From contig NC_079886.1 in assembly GCF_029227915.1 (NCBI RefSeq), positions 9,176,001 to 9,240,000 of the forward strand: a DNA stretch of 64,000 bases, read 5' to 3'. The DNA comes from Hydractinia symbiolongicarpus (Eukaryota; Cnidaria; Hydrozoa; Anthoathecata; Hydractiniidae). The notes beneath the pieces were generated by a model. It saw only the letters and a program-made list of their open reading frames with translations. It was not told the origin of the DNA and searched no databases. Of this stretch, positions 1-12,703 are shown piece by piece. Made by a program: the position numbers and the translations under genes. Position 1 is the stretch's first letter. Every line of letters starts with the position of its first letter.

Positions 1-1776
1 TAATTTTTACAAAGTAATAGACTTTCTCCTCACTGCTTTTTTCTAAATGGAGTCTGGGTACAAAGTTATCATACAAGGAAATCCCAATCAACCGAGGAAA
101 TCCCAACCAACTAAGTACATTCAATACTAGTCAGGTGCCAGTTTATAAATCAACTTGTGTGCCCGTCCTATATATATATCGCATTACGTATTTCCATAGC
201 ACAGCTAAAAAACCTCGTAGAGACAGAAAACTGTAATTAATGTAAGAAAAAATATGGACGCAAAGGAGTGTCGCAATTATATCGAGAGTAACAATTTCTG
301 CCATATGCGCCCAAGGGTGGGTTTTCACTAAATCAAATGTGGTCAAATCGATATTGGTGAACTGCAAAAATGGTTTCTACTTTCTCGTCGCTTAACGTCG
401 ACTAAATCAGCCATCTTTGCTTGAATGTAAAATTCGCCTAAACTTAATTAGGACCATGCTACCGGAGAGAGGCATATTTTTTAATATTTTGCTAAAGGAA
501 GATTAGATATTAAAGCCAGCCTTAGTTTTCAAAAACAAGCTGTGAGTCGGATATTATGCCAGCATTGAAAACCGAAGGTTCGCCGCCGAAAAAATTACAG
601 TTTTGAGGCAAACCTAAGTACAATTCCAGTATCCTCTAGGCACTAACAGAATACCTTGGAATACCCCAATGGTCCTATCTAAAAATATCATATTTACCTT
701 AAATAAAGTACCGTAATTTCTCTAGATGATTAACAAATTCTTATTTATAAAAACTACAAATATTTGGAATTTTTGGTCCTTCATTCGCTATACAAATACA
801 GTTACTGTTGTTTTCCCTCTTTCATGCTCTCTCTCAAATCTCATGTCACAAGGTAAAAGGGTCAGAAATCAGATAGGTATTCAAGATACATCGGATAAGT
901 ATCTTGCATCCTTTTTTGTAAAACATTTTTTCAAGTTCTCTTGACTATCGAGATATCGAAAGTAGACTGCGCGACAAAGACCATCAATAATCAAAACTGC
1001 AATGATTTTCAAAGTTGGGAAAAAAAGTAAAATAAACATTTTTTTTGCTTAAATCCGCCATATTTGCTTCTTTGTGTTAAGACACGCCCTTTTTTGATCT
1101 GCATATCATAAAGAGAAAATCCAGTTACAACCAGAACAACTTCTGTCTCCGGCTTTGTCTTTTTACAAACGTTGTTCCTGGGTACGAAGTCACACAAAAA
1201 AATGAATCACTTGATTAAAAAATACTTCAAATAAATTTTTAAAATACGAAAACAAAAAATTATCTGTTAAAAGAAAAAAAAAATGAAGTTGATTAAAAAT
1301 TTATCAGCGAATGTTCCTGTATGATCATCATCAGAGAAAATTTAGCTAGGCTAATATCTTGCACAATAAAATGATAACGATGTCTGATATCGATTTAATA
1401 ATTTCTTTTATTTTTGTTCATTGCAGATGTAACCCGCGCCATTTAAATAAAACAGAACTTTGTAATTTTTAATAGAATGGGTTCTATTAAAAATTATAAA
1501 GCTTGGTGCCCAGTTTAAATGCAGCAGACAAGGGTAGCATTCTCTATCAAAGACGTATGGAAAAGTTGATTCTAGCCTCGTCAGGTAGACGAGGTTAGAA
1601 CCAACTTTCCTATAGCCTTGTATTACCACCTATATTTTAATAATTGCAATCAGCCAATTGAAGCACTAAGCATAGAATTTCCAATATGGTCAAATATTCA
1701 CATTCTCACTGAAGAACAACAAAAGTTTTTTGAATATTAATGAGGACATTTTATTTAAACATCCTATTTGTTTTAG
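1..1776. other. Upstream region and first intron of alpha-tubulin; no other gene seen
   Basis: No convincing coding exon other than the expected (unlocated) tubulin start exon. The tubulin reading frame starts at 1777 directly after an acceptor with codon 2 (CGT GAG TGT), so an exon ending in ATG must lie upstream. ATG-GT candidates exist near 370, 669 and 1686, but none has a good donor, and the exon may lie outside the window. The region is AT-rich and holds two snap-back hairpins at about 1455-1611. Confidence 0.6.
1455..1611. repeat. Two adjacent strong hairpins (snap-back repeats)
   Basis: At about 1457-1503, TAATTTTTAATAGAA is followed by four bases and then its near-perfect reverse complement TTCTATTAAAAATTATAA. 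At 1560-1610, AAGTTGATTCTAGCCTCGTC is followed by five bases and GACGAGGTTAGAACCAACTT, with two mismatches. The outer arms (CATTTAAAT around 1440 and ATTTAAAC-like around 1515) are weakly complementary, so this may be a decayed foldback element. No function is known. Confidence 0.6.
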
Positions 1777-4013
1777 CGTGAGTGTATTTCCGTTCACATT
1801 GGCCAGGCTGGTGCCCAAATTGGAAATGCATGCTGGGAATTATACTGCTTAGAGCATGGTATTCAGCCTGATGGACAGATGCCATCTGATAAAACCCTTG
1901 GTGGTGGAGATGATTCGTTTAATACTTTCTTCAGTGAGACTGGCTCAGGAAAACATGTGCCACGAGCTATTTTTTGTGATTTAGAACCGACAGTTATAGG
2001 TAAGTTAGATTTTTACCTCCTTTCTTGATATTTTTTGTTATGTTTTTTTTTAAATATATGTTTGTTGGTTGGTAACATTTCGTACTGCATTTATCTTGTG
2101 CGTGGAAATGGAAAATAAAAAATTAAATAACGAAATTATGAAAAAAAATGTTTTCTTGGAAGTTTTTGATCTAAATGTCACGTCACTTTTATAGATTTAT
2201 TCCCACCCTTAGGCCCTGTTTAAGCAACTGCTTTGAAGTAAAAAGATTAGGGGTGTGGTCAGCAGGATCATAAATCACCATGGGTGTCACCTAGGGCGTG
2301 CTTTTTCTGTATGTTGGTTTTCTTATTCAGTGTATTTCGTTTAGATGAGATTCGCACAGGCACATACCGACAACTCTTTCATCCTGAGCAACTGATCACT
2401 GGTAAGGAAGATGCAGCTAATAACTACGCACGAGGTCATTACACAGTTGGAAAAGGGATGATTGATCAGATTGTCGATCGTATTCGAAAGTTGGCTGATC
2501 AATGTACTGGTTTGCAAGGATTTCTCATCTTCCACTCCTTTGGAGGTGGAACAGGCTCTGGTTTCACTTCTCTTTTAATGGAAAGGTCAGTTATTACTTC
2601 GTGTAGAATTTTATCTGTTGTGTAACTTTCGTTAGAAAAATCTCTGGTTAAGCACATCTCGGATGATACCGTATGCGGTGAAACATCCTAATAACGGACA
2701 TGCTTTATAGCGGAAACCTCTCTTCAACTGACACTTTTTCATAAGAAAACCTCTATGCAGCAGAGACTTTATAGCGCCAATTTTTCTATAGCGGGCGTGA
2801 TCTCAAAGTCAAACTATAGTGGGCATACAAAACATATCATAAATCATTTTAACTGAATCAAAACATCGAAGTTCTGACAGTACTGATTTTTGTGATAAAA
2901 TAAAACAAAATTGTCTTCGCTAAGACAAAACAAAATCTCAACCTAAACATATAGTATAAAGAAGATACCTTCTTATATTGGACACTTTTTATGTACTGAT
3001 GGTGTCCGCTATAGAGTTGTTCCACTGTATTAACCTTATCGCAGTAATGTGAATTCAATGCAGAAAAATCAAGATCAAATTATTTCAGACACGTAATGTT
3101 ACCTTCAAATTTTACCCTTAGGCTTTCTATTGACTATGGGAAGAAGTCAAAACTTGAATTTGCTGTTTACCCTGCTCCACAAGTGAGTACCGCTGTTGTG
3201 GAACCATACAATGCTATTTTGACCACCCACACCACCCTGGAACACACTGACTGTACATTCATGGTGGACAATGAGGCCATCTATGATATTTGTCGAAGAA
3301 ATTTGGACATTGACAGACCATCCTACAGCAATTTAAACCGTTTAATCAGTCAAATTATCTCATCTATTACTGTATCTCTTCGATTTGATGGCGCTTTAAA
3401 TGTTGATTTAACAGAGTTTCAAACTAACTTGGTACCATATCCGCGAATCCATTTCCCCATGGCAACATATGCACCAGTTTTATCAGCTGAAAAGGCATAC
3501 CATGAGCAACTAACTGTTGCTGAAATCACCAATGCGTGTTTTGAACCACAAAATCAAATGGTGAAATGTGATCCAAGACATGGTAAATACATGGCTTGTT
3601 GTTTACTATACAGAGGAGATGTTGTGCCAAAAGATGTCAATTCAGCTATTGCTGTTCTGAAAACCAAACGCACCATTCAGTTTGTTGATTGGTGTCCTAC
3701 TGGATTTAAAGTTGGAATCAACTATCAACCACCTACTGCAGTTCCTGGTGGAGATCTTGCTAAAGTGCAGAGAGCTGTGTGTATGTTGAGCAACACAACT
3801 GCTATTGGCGAGGCCTGGGCACGACTTGATCATAAGTTTGATTTGATGTATGCAAAACGTGCTTTTGTTCATTGGTATGTTGGTGAAGGTATGGAAGAAG
3901 GAGAATTTAGTGAAGCTAGAGAAGATCTAGCGGCGTTGGAAAAAGATTACGAAGAAGTTGGTGTAGATTCTGCCGATCAAGACGCGGAAGAGGAAGAAGA
4001 AGGCGAATATTAA
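1777..4013 (+). CDS. Alpha-tubulin, all but the start-codon exon
   Basis: Alpha subunit of the alpha/beta-tubulin dimer of microtubules. Coding exons: 1777-1999, 2345-2585 and 3122-4013 (stop TAA 4011-4013). With an upstream ATG exon this gives 452 codons, the normal length. Exon 2 starts with R-E-C, so the MREC autoregulation motif would form on joining. Lysine 40 (PSDKTLGG), the acetylation site, is present. The nucleotide-binding signature GGGTGSG lies in exon 3. The acidic tail ends EEEEGEY with a terminal tyrosine available for detyrosination. An intron directly after the initiator codon is common in animal alpha-tubulins. The family call is certain; the isotype is not determinable. The position of the ATG is unresolved. 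Confidence 0.97.
2655..3035. repeat. Probable decayed TIR element in tubulin intron 3
   Basis: The right part (about 3000-3032) reads GGTGTCCGCTATAGAG then TTGTTCCACTGTA. On the other strand this resembles the TACAGTGGAAC...CTATAGCGGACACC ends of pogo/Tigger-like elements. Related CTATAGCGGGC and TTTATAGCGGA words occur at 2708-2800. The left end is too diverged to place and there is no ORF. Confidence 0.3.
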
Positions 4014-4424
4014 AATATAAACAATTATAAACTTTCCGCATACAGAGCACGTAAACCCATTAACCAGTGAAAGAAAATGAAATTGCAGTAATTTTTATTT
4101 TACAAAAAATATATACTTGTTTTTTGAACTTGTTCTTTATTTCCACTACCTTTCCCGTATTATAGCGAAAAACTTACGCAATTTTTCAGAACGAACAATA
4201 TATATTTCTGTAGAAGTATCAAGTTTTTCGTTAGGCCAAACTGACATCCATTGTAAGTTTTCCTCTGTGAAGTTTGTATATCTTGATGTGCATAGCCGAG
4301 TTTTATTGTCTACAGATATTTCGCTGAAGTAATCTAATGTTCTGAGGACGTGAGTGAGGTTGAATGAAAAGTGTTACCAAACTTTTAGGATTTAACTTCT
4401 GTTACCTGTTCATGTGCGCTACCT

Positions 4425-4525
4425 CCTACTTTTTTAGATAGAGTGAGATTCAAACCCATGCACCTTAAACTTTCTGTTTTCAAATGATACGCCTAAGGTT
4501 GACGACTTAGTTGTTCTTGCTGGAA
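4425..4525 (-). repeat. Degenerate tRNA-Ser/Leu-like sequence (SINE head or tRNA relic)
   Basis: On the minus strand, TTAGGCG is followed about 30 bases later by TTTAAGGTGCATGGGTTTGAA and then TCTCAC. This matches the D-arm and box-B/T-arm (GGTTCGAATCCCAC) spacing of class II (Ser/Leu) tRNAs. Box A is poor and the anticodon stem does not pair well, so this is not a functional tRNA gene. Confidence 0.35.
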
Positions 4526-6404
4526 CCAATCTGTTACACAAATATTTTGTGATGATCTTGTTTGCATAACATTATGATCGGAACAGCTTATTCCCGTGTC
4601 AAATCGTGTCATCTCTTCGTAATTCACTATAAAAGTCAGAAAAAACAGCCTGGTTACTCTTTATATTGTATTAGTTCAATGCAGCATTACTTGTTAAAGA
4701 AAGCTCTTGTCTTTTTACTAGGCAGAATATTCCAATTGGGATTGTCTCGAATATTTTAATTGGCTGACAACAACTACAGCGAAAAATGTACAATCAATTT
4801 TTTACTTTTGGTGGCAACTGTTACAATACACAATATGAATATGTTTAGCCTGTCATATCTACCGGATAAGTCTAGCGAAGTACCAGACCTGTTCTCGTTC
4901 AATAACGAGGGTAGTAAAAAAATAAAATACAGCGACAAAAGATTTAAGAAGTTTAAATTCGCTTTTAGGGCCATCAGACTCAACTGTGGGCCAAAACTAT
5001 CTTAACCTATCCAAGCAGGCTAGGATTTTTATATATACCTGTGACTTTAGGTAGAGGTGGTTTATTTAGGCTCAAAACTAAATCCCCTGTACCTACGTTC
5101 AATAATACCAGCCCATAACGTACAGGAACTTCAAACCTCTCTTTAACAGGTGCTCAGCTTAAGTAATAAAGAGGAGATTACTGCTTAATAAGCAAACTGT
5201 CATCTGTCATTTGTACCCCAGGATGTACAGTCTGGCAGACCGTTTCTAAAGACTGATACCAAAAGCTTATTTCGTAAAAGAATTGTTTCATTTTGTTCGT
5301 CTGTTCTTTTTAAAAAGAGAATCTATTGTCAAACTTAGGAGGATAGAATACGACAGCCTCAAGGGAATGCGACATTACCCCGGGAAACGAATGGAAGGTA
5401 CTTGAATGATCCAAACCAACAACAGACCTAAAAATTGTAATGAAGGAACTTATTCCCATAGTGTTAGCGACTTATGTTTTTCTCGACCTGAAATAGAACG
5501 AATCTTTTGTACACGGCTTTTCAGTTTTGACCATAATTACAAATAAAATATCAAGCCTGTCCTGCTGACTAGATACTTCGCATTTTTTCGCGCTCTGCTA
5601 ATATCAATGGATCAAATCATACCTATCAAATTAACAGCTTCCGATATCCTTCCTACGATTTGCGAATATCAATGGTCTTGCGCAGTCTGAAAATGAAAAT
5701 AGCGATACACTATCGACTTCGACCAGTATAAAAAAGTGTCAGAATTTCTTCGAAATTCAAAACCTAAGACTCCAGAATATATCTATATCTTAGCCATATT
5801 ACTGTAGACTCGCGCGTACAATTTGTTTGGATAAAAGCTGCAAAAAACAACAACAATCATTTCACGGAAGAAACACAATTGGACATAGTAACTACAGGGA
5901 ACATCATTTACCAAGGCTCTTGTGAATATATCTACTGCGACAAGGGTGGAGGCAGGAAATTTCTCCTTCAACGGGAACGAAAGTAATGTGTCTGGATCCC
6001 GATTTTCTACAAAAAGCTGACAAAAATATACCAAAAAACAAACCAAATCTTAATAAAGAATACACCAGTCACTCATTCAGAATAAGAGAGGGAATAACAG
6101 CCTCTAAAAACGTAGTTTGGATCATTAGATATAAACACTTGGGTGTAGCCATTCTTACGTCTACACAATCTACGGCTTTGGCTGCGCTATCCGTCGTGAT
6201 CGTGAACAGCAATTAACACATTCAAGGTTAATCATAATTGTTAAAAGCCTTATCTCCTAATAGCAATACCTATTGCCATCTCACGATGGAGATAAAATGG
6301 TTATAAATACAGGTAATGCCACCCTCACACTACTCTGAGCGCAACTAAGGCGTTGTTGAACATATATTTACACAATTTCAGACGCCCTTCTTCAAGAGAC
6401 GGAC

Positions 6405-6740
6405 CGCTGTTGTGCAACACATTGTAATAAATGGCTCATTTTATAATACCTGCTGCGTTTTGTAATAAAAACGGCTCTTTTTGTATTAAGCTACTTTTTG
6501 GTAAATGAACTGGTAAAATCAAATGTTATAATTTTTGTGCTGAAATTCAACTCTGAATCGGCACATAGCAACAATAACAATATGGGGCGTTTTACTAAGG
6601 CAAAAAATACCTTTATTACAAAATGAGCCGTTTTTATTACAAACCGCGTTAGCGTCTTTATTACAAAACGAGCTAACAATTCATTGCAAACGCGGCAGGT
6701 ATTACAAAATGAGTCGTTTATAACAAGACGCGGTACAACA
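6405..6740. repeat. Inverted-repeat hairpin element with internal short repeats
   Basis: The arm at about 6415-6495 (GTAATAAATGGCTCATTTT, ATAATACCTGCTGCGTTTTG) is repeated in inverted orientation at about 6600-6730 (ATTACAAAATGAGCCGTTTT, CGCGGCAGGTATTACAAAATG). Within each arm the word (A/G)TAATAAA-CGGCTCATTTT recurs several times. A 330-bp non-coding foldback element (MITE-like). The 85-codon minus-strand ORF across it only translates the repeat (RFVIKT-type repeats). Confidence 0.65.
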
Positions 6741-8279
6741 CTGCACATTAATCTTCATAGACGTCAAGCAATCATTAAATATTTTTGACAAATTACCATT
6801 AGCAAGACAATATAAACCAATTCATTCTCTAAAAGAACTGAACTGTAGACCAAAGGAGAACGGCTGGCAAACGCATCATTAATCAAAGTACTCTCATTAA
6901 ATCACACGACAAAAGTTCGCTGAGGGATAGTGCATATCTCTCAGAAGCACTTGCTATTCTCACGATAGAGATAAGATTGGTTGGATGTAAGTAGGAAGTC
7001 TACGCCACAAGCATCCAAGCAATGATTTCTGCCACCCTTAGACCACCATGAACTTGACTAAGGCGTTATCAAGCTCCTGGTATAATTTGCAGGCTCTAAG
7101 GGTAATGGTATTCATCAATCCTTATGGATTTGAATTAAAGGAAAGGTACCGCGAGAATTTGACTTTACAAACTTGAAGATAACAGGCACTACGAACAAGG
7201 TCGAGTCTAAACAAAATTTACAATGCTCTGGAAATAAAATAGTGCTTTATAATATAATATAATGCTTTATGGCGGCTGTTTTGAAACTTAAAATTTAAAA
7301 ATATTTTTCTGAATGCTATCTGCTATTTTTGAGGCTTTAAAAAAAAGTCGGAAATTTCAGCTTTTTTTGGTGGTTTTTCTCAACATGATGCAATTTTTGT
7401 GATAATTATTTATTTTCATAATAAAATACTTAAGTGCAAAACATGTTTACGACAAAAACGTAATGTTTACTTCGTGTTGCTCGTTGTGTGGATCTTGTGT
7501 GGTCTTCTGGTTGGCATCGCGTTTTATAAAAGTAAAAAAATTACCCAACTTTGTTGCCAGGGCTGAAGAACTTTTTGTCCGTTGTCACACACACGCACAA
7601 ATTACTCAGCAAGTTACGCTGGGAACGAGGTTTGTGTTTCACGTTCGAAAAGAGAACATGAATAGTGTCTACAGCATCCGGTTATTTCACGCTTTGTTCA
7701 CGTGCATATGATAATGAAAAACAAAATGGCAGTAGAGCTGTGTTTCAACTGTGATTCGTGTCGTGTGCATTGGTTTGAAATGAAGTGAGCTGTACTGGAC
7801 ACGTAAAAAGCGAATTCATTTTTTTAATTGATAATAATAATTCTAAAGTTTTATTGTTATGAAAAAATATCGTTCTGCTTTCTGCAACTTAAATCCCGAC
7901 GACTGGCTACTGGGTAAGTCGAAAAAAACAACAACAAAAAAACAAACAAACAGAAAAAAAGTAATCAGATCCACGGAAAAAGCAAAAGCTTCTGAGCGCA
8001 ATAATCTTGGTGTTCTGTTCTGTTCTGTCTTTCTTTCTTTATTAAATGCTTCATAGCTAGCTAATTACAGATATTTAGTCTAATCACACCCATCAGATTT
8101 CTTCTGTTTTGCTTTTGACAGTCAGTTTTTATTAGTATATACCTATAATTGTTCCTGGAGTACTTCCTTCCTTGAAACAAGGTGTAAGTGGTGCTAAGTA
8201 AGGCCTTTCTTGTAAATATTTGTGGTTTGTGCATCTTTTGAGAGACTGTTAAAGCTTTAAAAAGTCCTAAAATATTTAA

Positions 8280-8705
8280 AGGTTACCTCCCATGAAAAAT
8301 CAAGTTGAGCTCATATGAAAGAGCTTGAAAGGTTGAATATTTTTTAAGATTCTTGATTGTTTCTTTAGAATTTGGACTAAGAAGATTCACTAATTATGCA
8401 TGATGTCATGACTATGCTCTGCAAGGGAGTTAATTTAACATTTTTAAAAAGCCATATAGAGTTAAAAATGTTTTCTGGGCATTCACTTTGACGGGTTTTG
8501 AACATTTTACATAGTTTTTTTATTTAGTTACCATAATTATGGTCAATGCATACTTATGACGTCACAATTTCGCATAATTAGCGCTAATTTTAAGACAAAT
8601 ATCTCAAGAACGGATAAAGATTTTTCAAAAAAATAACAAGATTTCTAGACAACTTTCAGAGATCTTTAATATGAGCTCAATTTGATTTTTAGCGGGAGGG
8701 AACCT
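8280..8705. mobile_element. TTAA-flanked MITE (piggyBac-type target site)
   Basis: The left end AGGTTACCTCCC (from 8280) and the inverted right end GGGAGGGAACCT (to 8705) are part of about 75-bp imperfect TIRs that also share AAATCAA(G/A)TTGAGCTCATAT. TTAA lies immediately outside both ends (8276-8279 and 8706-8709), the target-site duplication of piggyBac elements. The interior is also partly palindromic (AATTATGC... TGACGTCA). 426 bp, no ORF, so it is non-autonomous. Confidence 0.7.
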
Positions 8706-10037
8706 TTAAGTTGGTGAGTCAATCAATATCACTTTCACTCTTCTTGTTTTTTAAAACAATGCTTGAAAATCATTAAAAGTAAAATAAATGTTGCTTTTGA
8801 AGAGTGTACATTAAAACCTAATCAGCATAGACGACTTTCATTGTGACGCGTGTTCTTTATAATCCTCAGACCTCTTTCATAAATCGACAGGCAAAATAAT
8901 GCAGGCAGTAACTCGTGAACCAGTCCATTCTAAACGTTATTTTCAGTTGCAGGCATCCTAGAATATAGCTTGCATGTAGTTTATATTCAATCATATATCA
9001 GTGAAAAAATGTTAGTAGCCGCAGTACAAAAGTTTTTAATCATAATTTGACCTTCTGCATTTTTTTGCCTGTCAATTTTTCTGATTTTTCCTGCGCATGC
9101 TCAAGAATCCTGTAAAAACGTAAACATTGAAAGTCATCCATACCGTCATTATTACAAACAAACTGCTCACTACATAAATTTATCATTTTGACTATATGCA
9201 ACTTCGTGAAAATGAAGTAGAACAGGGTAAGTATTTGTGCAGGGAAGAGATAAGAACAAATTGGCTAAAATGCCATAGTCCTGTGATTTATGTATCAATT
9301 TCGTGATATGTTAACTTCAATATGAGACCCATTGGAATCATTTCTAAGCCTATGATTATAATTATTGCAGTACTTGTTGATTGATCTCAAATGCAGCTAA
9401 TACTGCTTCCAAAATCGTATATATTTTTTAAAAAGACTTGGTAAAGCGAATTAAAAAGAGGATCTGTGGAAAAGAGCAGATATGGCAATTAAATTATTTT
9501 CACAAAAAAAATATTGTCTAATAATATTGTAGGTTTGTTTTGTATTCAAAATGATTACAAAGATAACAATAGATTAAAGTATCATGGGTCTACCAGGCAC
9601 AAATTTTCTCATTGGTGAGCTAAGCGTTGTTTGGGCTGACCTTCACATGATATGGACAGTATATGCCACATCAAACCAATGTTACTAACTCTGGATGTAT
9701 CATACATAATATATAATTTTTCCCACTGTTACCACCATCTTCCTGGTCATATTGTTTCAAAAAGCATCAACTGTGAATAAAATAAAATAACCACTGCCAG
9801 TGATTTTTGTGGCTTCTTGGTGATAATATTATTATATACTCCTCCCCTGCAAAATCTGGTGGTGGTATATAAAATTCAAAAAGATATACTGCATCAATAC
9901 ATCAGATGACATAACAGTAGGATACCACTGGAAGCTAAAAAGTCTTTCTGAAATATGAAAAAGTGAATTAAGAAAATATCTAAATTTTAAAATTTCTATT
10001 TCAATTTGTATCTAAACTTTATGTATATTTTAGTAAA

Positions 10038-12703
10038 ATGGTATATTATGAATGGTCATTAAAGGACGTAGTTGGTTCACTGGCCGTTATTGCCTCATTC
10101 CTAATTTATGCAGCGGGAAGGTAATTTATTTTCAATCAAAATGTTTATACACTGTCTGTTTATAAAAGGGTTGTAAATAGCAGAATTGCTTTCCTTTTCT
10201 TGTTCTTCCTCCCACTATCAAAACAAAGTTCCCCCTCTTAAATAAGCACCAAGTGAGTATAGAAAATGCACCTTTTAGCCAAATACATGTGGTATATAGA
10301 GATATAGATATTACTTTCTAACTGCTGTAATAATACATTTTATGAAACTTTTATGCATGAAGCCTGGATCCTAACCATTCAATTTTATAAAGCACTAATC
10401 TTCATTTTTAATGTCTAGCAAAACCTGTTACAACATTATTAGAAGGAAAACAACTGGAGATGTAACATTATTTCCCTTCATTGCTTCCCTTTATTGGTAT
10501 ATTCTCTATTTATTTATTTATTTGTTTGCTTGTTTGCTTGTTTGTTTATTGTTATTTATTATTCTTTTGTTTTTATTCATTTATTCATTCATCCATCAAT
10601 CAATTTATGTTTAAACAAAAAATATGTTGTATTAGCAAGTGGCCAGGTCTTAGACATACTTATTTGACTTTGACTAAGCTTTTGTTTTACTTATAAAAAG
10701 ATGCTTTAATTATCTGTAGAAATTATAAATAACTTAGCATAACCCACAACTTTGTGGCTTGTCCAATTTTTTAATGACAAAAATGTCTTTGTTGTTTTGT
10801 TGTGTAGTGATAAGTCTCTGATGAAGATTGGACACAATATGGACAAAAAGTTGTTATAATAATGTTAACAAGTGAACTTTTGAACTTATTTTATTTGTTT
10901 TAGTGGTGTTATTTGGTTAAAGTATGGCTTACTGACCAATTTGTTCAATTTAACCCTTGCATCAGGGGTGAACACGATATGTCAAATTATTTTTATCATA
11001 GTGTATTACATATACTCACTGGACAGGGTAAGTGATATAAAAACTAACAGATACAGTTTAATGGTTCCTTCATTTACAAAAAATGTATATACCACAATTA
11101 TTATTTTTAAATAGCAATTGTTTTGAGAATTCTGTTACTTCTGCTTAGTAACATTGCTTCTCTGCAATGTTTGATTCCTAAAAAATTTAAATTTAGAGGA
11201 AATGCAATCGTCTTCTTATGTTATCTATTCCAACGCTGTACGCCGTTTTGTTTTACATAAAATATGTCACAACTAAACCAGAAGCTATTATATATCTTGG
11301 TCTTATTGGTTCTGCCACAAGTATTTTGATGAGTGGATCACCATTGGTTTCACTGGTGAGGATTTCAATTTTGTTAAGTGATTATTCTTGCGTGCCACCA
11401 AAGTTGTGTGTAAAAAAGAAAAAACCATATTCTTCCACAGATAAGCCTGGGCCTTAATCTTAACACAGGTGGGCTTATGCGCAAGTAAAAAAGGTGTAGG
11501 AAGGAAGAGAAGATGTTAGTTTTTTCAGTGAAAATTAAAATTTTATGTGAAAGCTCTTTGTTTTCTCATATTGATTTAAAATACGCAGGTCCATGATTTT
11601 GAAACTGATAAGGAGAACTGGGATTATACAAGGGTGGATTGATCAGCTTGATATATATGCAGGCAAGCTTATCTGCTGAAGAATACAGTATGAGAATAGT
11701 CTGTAATCTGCTGTAAAGATTTGAAATTTAATTCTTGATTTGGAAGGTGCAACTGTAAAGATAGAAGAACAAGATTTTTTGTTTTTACATTGTAGGTGGA
11801 AGTTATTAAATTAAAGTCAACACAATCTTTAGACTTTGGCTTCATAGTAGCAAATGCTCTCTCTGCTTTTTTATGGAGTTTATTTGGTTTTCTCGTTCAT
11901 GATATGAATGTGTTTGTAAGTAGTATTATGTTAATAACAATAATTTTTGTGTAATTTTAATGTTGTCTTGTGCTACATGCAAAATAGCTAGAACCAAAGA
12001 AAAATTACTGATACAATAAATAAACAGGTTCTGTTATATTTTAGATACCGAATGGAATTGGTTTTTTATTAACTGCTGTCCAGCTATCTCTCTTTAAACT
12101 CTATCCATCCAATATCAAAGAGTAAGTTTATTAACTTGTATAGAAATGTCTTGTACGAAATAGACTTTAGTTCCTTCCTTTTGTTCTGGGTTTCTCCATG
12201 TTACACTGAAACAATTAAAAAGTTTAAGAATTCTATACTAAAAATTTTTTTTCCTGTCTCCCAAGTATGGCAGTTTGAGTTTTATAGCTTAAGCCCACTA
12301 AGCATTGGTGTTTGTTATTCAAGTCAATATTCGACAATGCCAATACCAATGCCCACATATAAACAAAACAAGAAAGTGAATGCATATCATTTTGACAATT
12401 TTACGAAGTGAAACATTTGAATTAGAAGGGGTTCACTTAAGTTAACAATGCAATTATTGATTGTTTCAATCTTTTCTAGATTGGTATTGCCAACAGAAAA
12501 CGATCTTTCCAATATTTAACCTCTATTTTAATGTAAATTATTGTACTAGAGAATATCTATTTATCACAGACTATTTACATTATTTTTAAATTTTTAGGTG
12601 ATTTTTTAAGATATTTATAGAGATTATATAATTGCCATTAATTTTTAATTTCAGTGTGCCTCTACACAGAATTTTGTTTTATTCACAGTGCGAAGAGTTT
12701 TAA
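10038..12703 (+). CDS. SWEET-family sugar transporter (SLC50A1-like)
   Basis: Bidirectional sugar uniporter of the MtN3/saliva (SWEET) family, seven-TM, in plasma or Golgi membrane. Seven coding exons joined by eye in frame: 10038-10120, 10419-10496, 10904-11026, 11199-11355, 11796-11915, 12045-12121 and 12655-12703. They give 228 residues, the usual animal SWEET length. The first MtN3 repeat is in exons 1-3 (RRKTTGDVTLFPF then IWLKYGLL). The second is in exons 4-6 (SGSPLVSLVEVIKLKSTQSL, then LWSLFGF and the PNGIGFLLTAVQL helix). An acceptor TTTTAG ends only 4 bases before the ATG, so the 5' UTR is spliced or spliced-leader added. The last exon (14 residues) is the least certain because codon GAG at the end of exon 6 is followed by a read-through TAA; the GAGTAAGT donor favours splicing. 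Confidence 0.88.

Larger units (their letters stand above)
4014..10037. other. 6-kb intergenic region between alpha-tubulin and SWEET
   Basis: No recognised gene. It contains a tRNA-like relic (about 4425-4525), an inverted-repeat hairpin element (6405-6740) and a TTAA-flanked MITE (8280-8705). A degenerate direct repeat flanks the hairpin: 6275-6352 and 6957-7062 share CACGAT(G/A)GAGATAA and ACTAAGGCGTT. A short ATG-led ORF at 7859 runs into a perfect-looking donor (GGGTAAGTC at about 7914) but does not join the SWEET exon in frame, so at best it is an untranslated or unrelated exon. Confidence 0.55.

Noticed and set aside
6491-6748. Minus-strand ORF with RFVIKT repeats
   Set aside because: Product of the inverted-repeat element's short repeated word.
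7859-8056. ORF at 7859 as a first coding exon of SWEET
   Set aside because: Although a strong donor follows codon 18, joining to the exon at 10034 gives a stop within ten codons; the ATG at 10038 matches the family start.
10481-10696. ORFs over the TTTATTTGTTTG tract
   Set aside because: Low-complexity translation of a microsatellite in a SWEET intron.
10801-10850. Hammerhead ribozyme candidate (CTGATGA)
   Set aside because: No paired GAAA core or closing helices were found in the expected positions.
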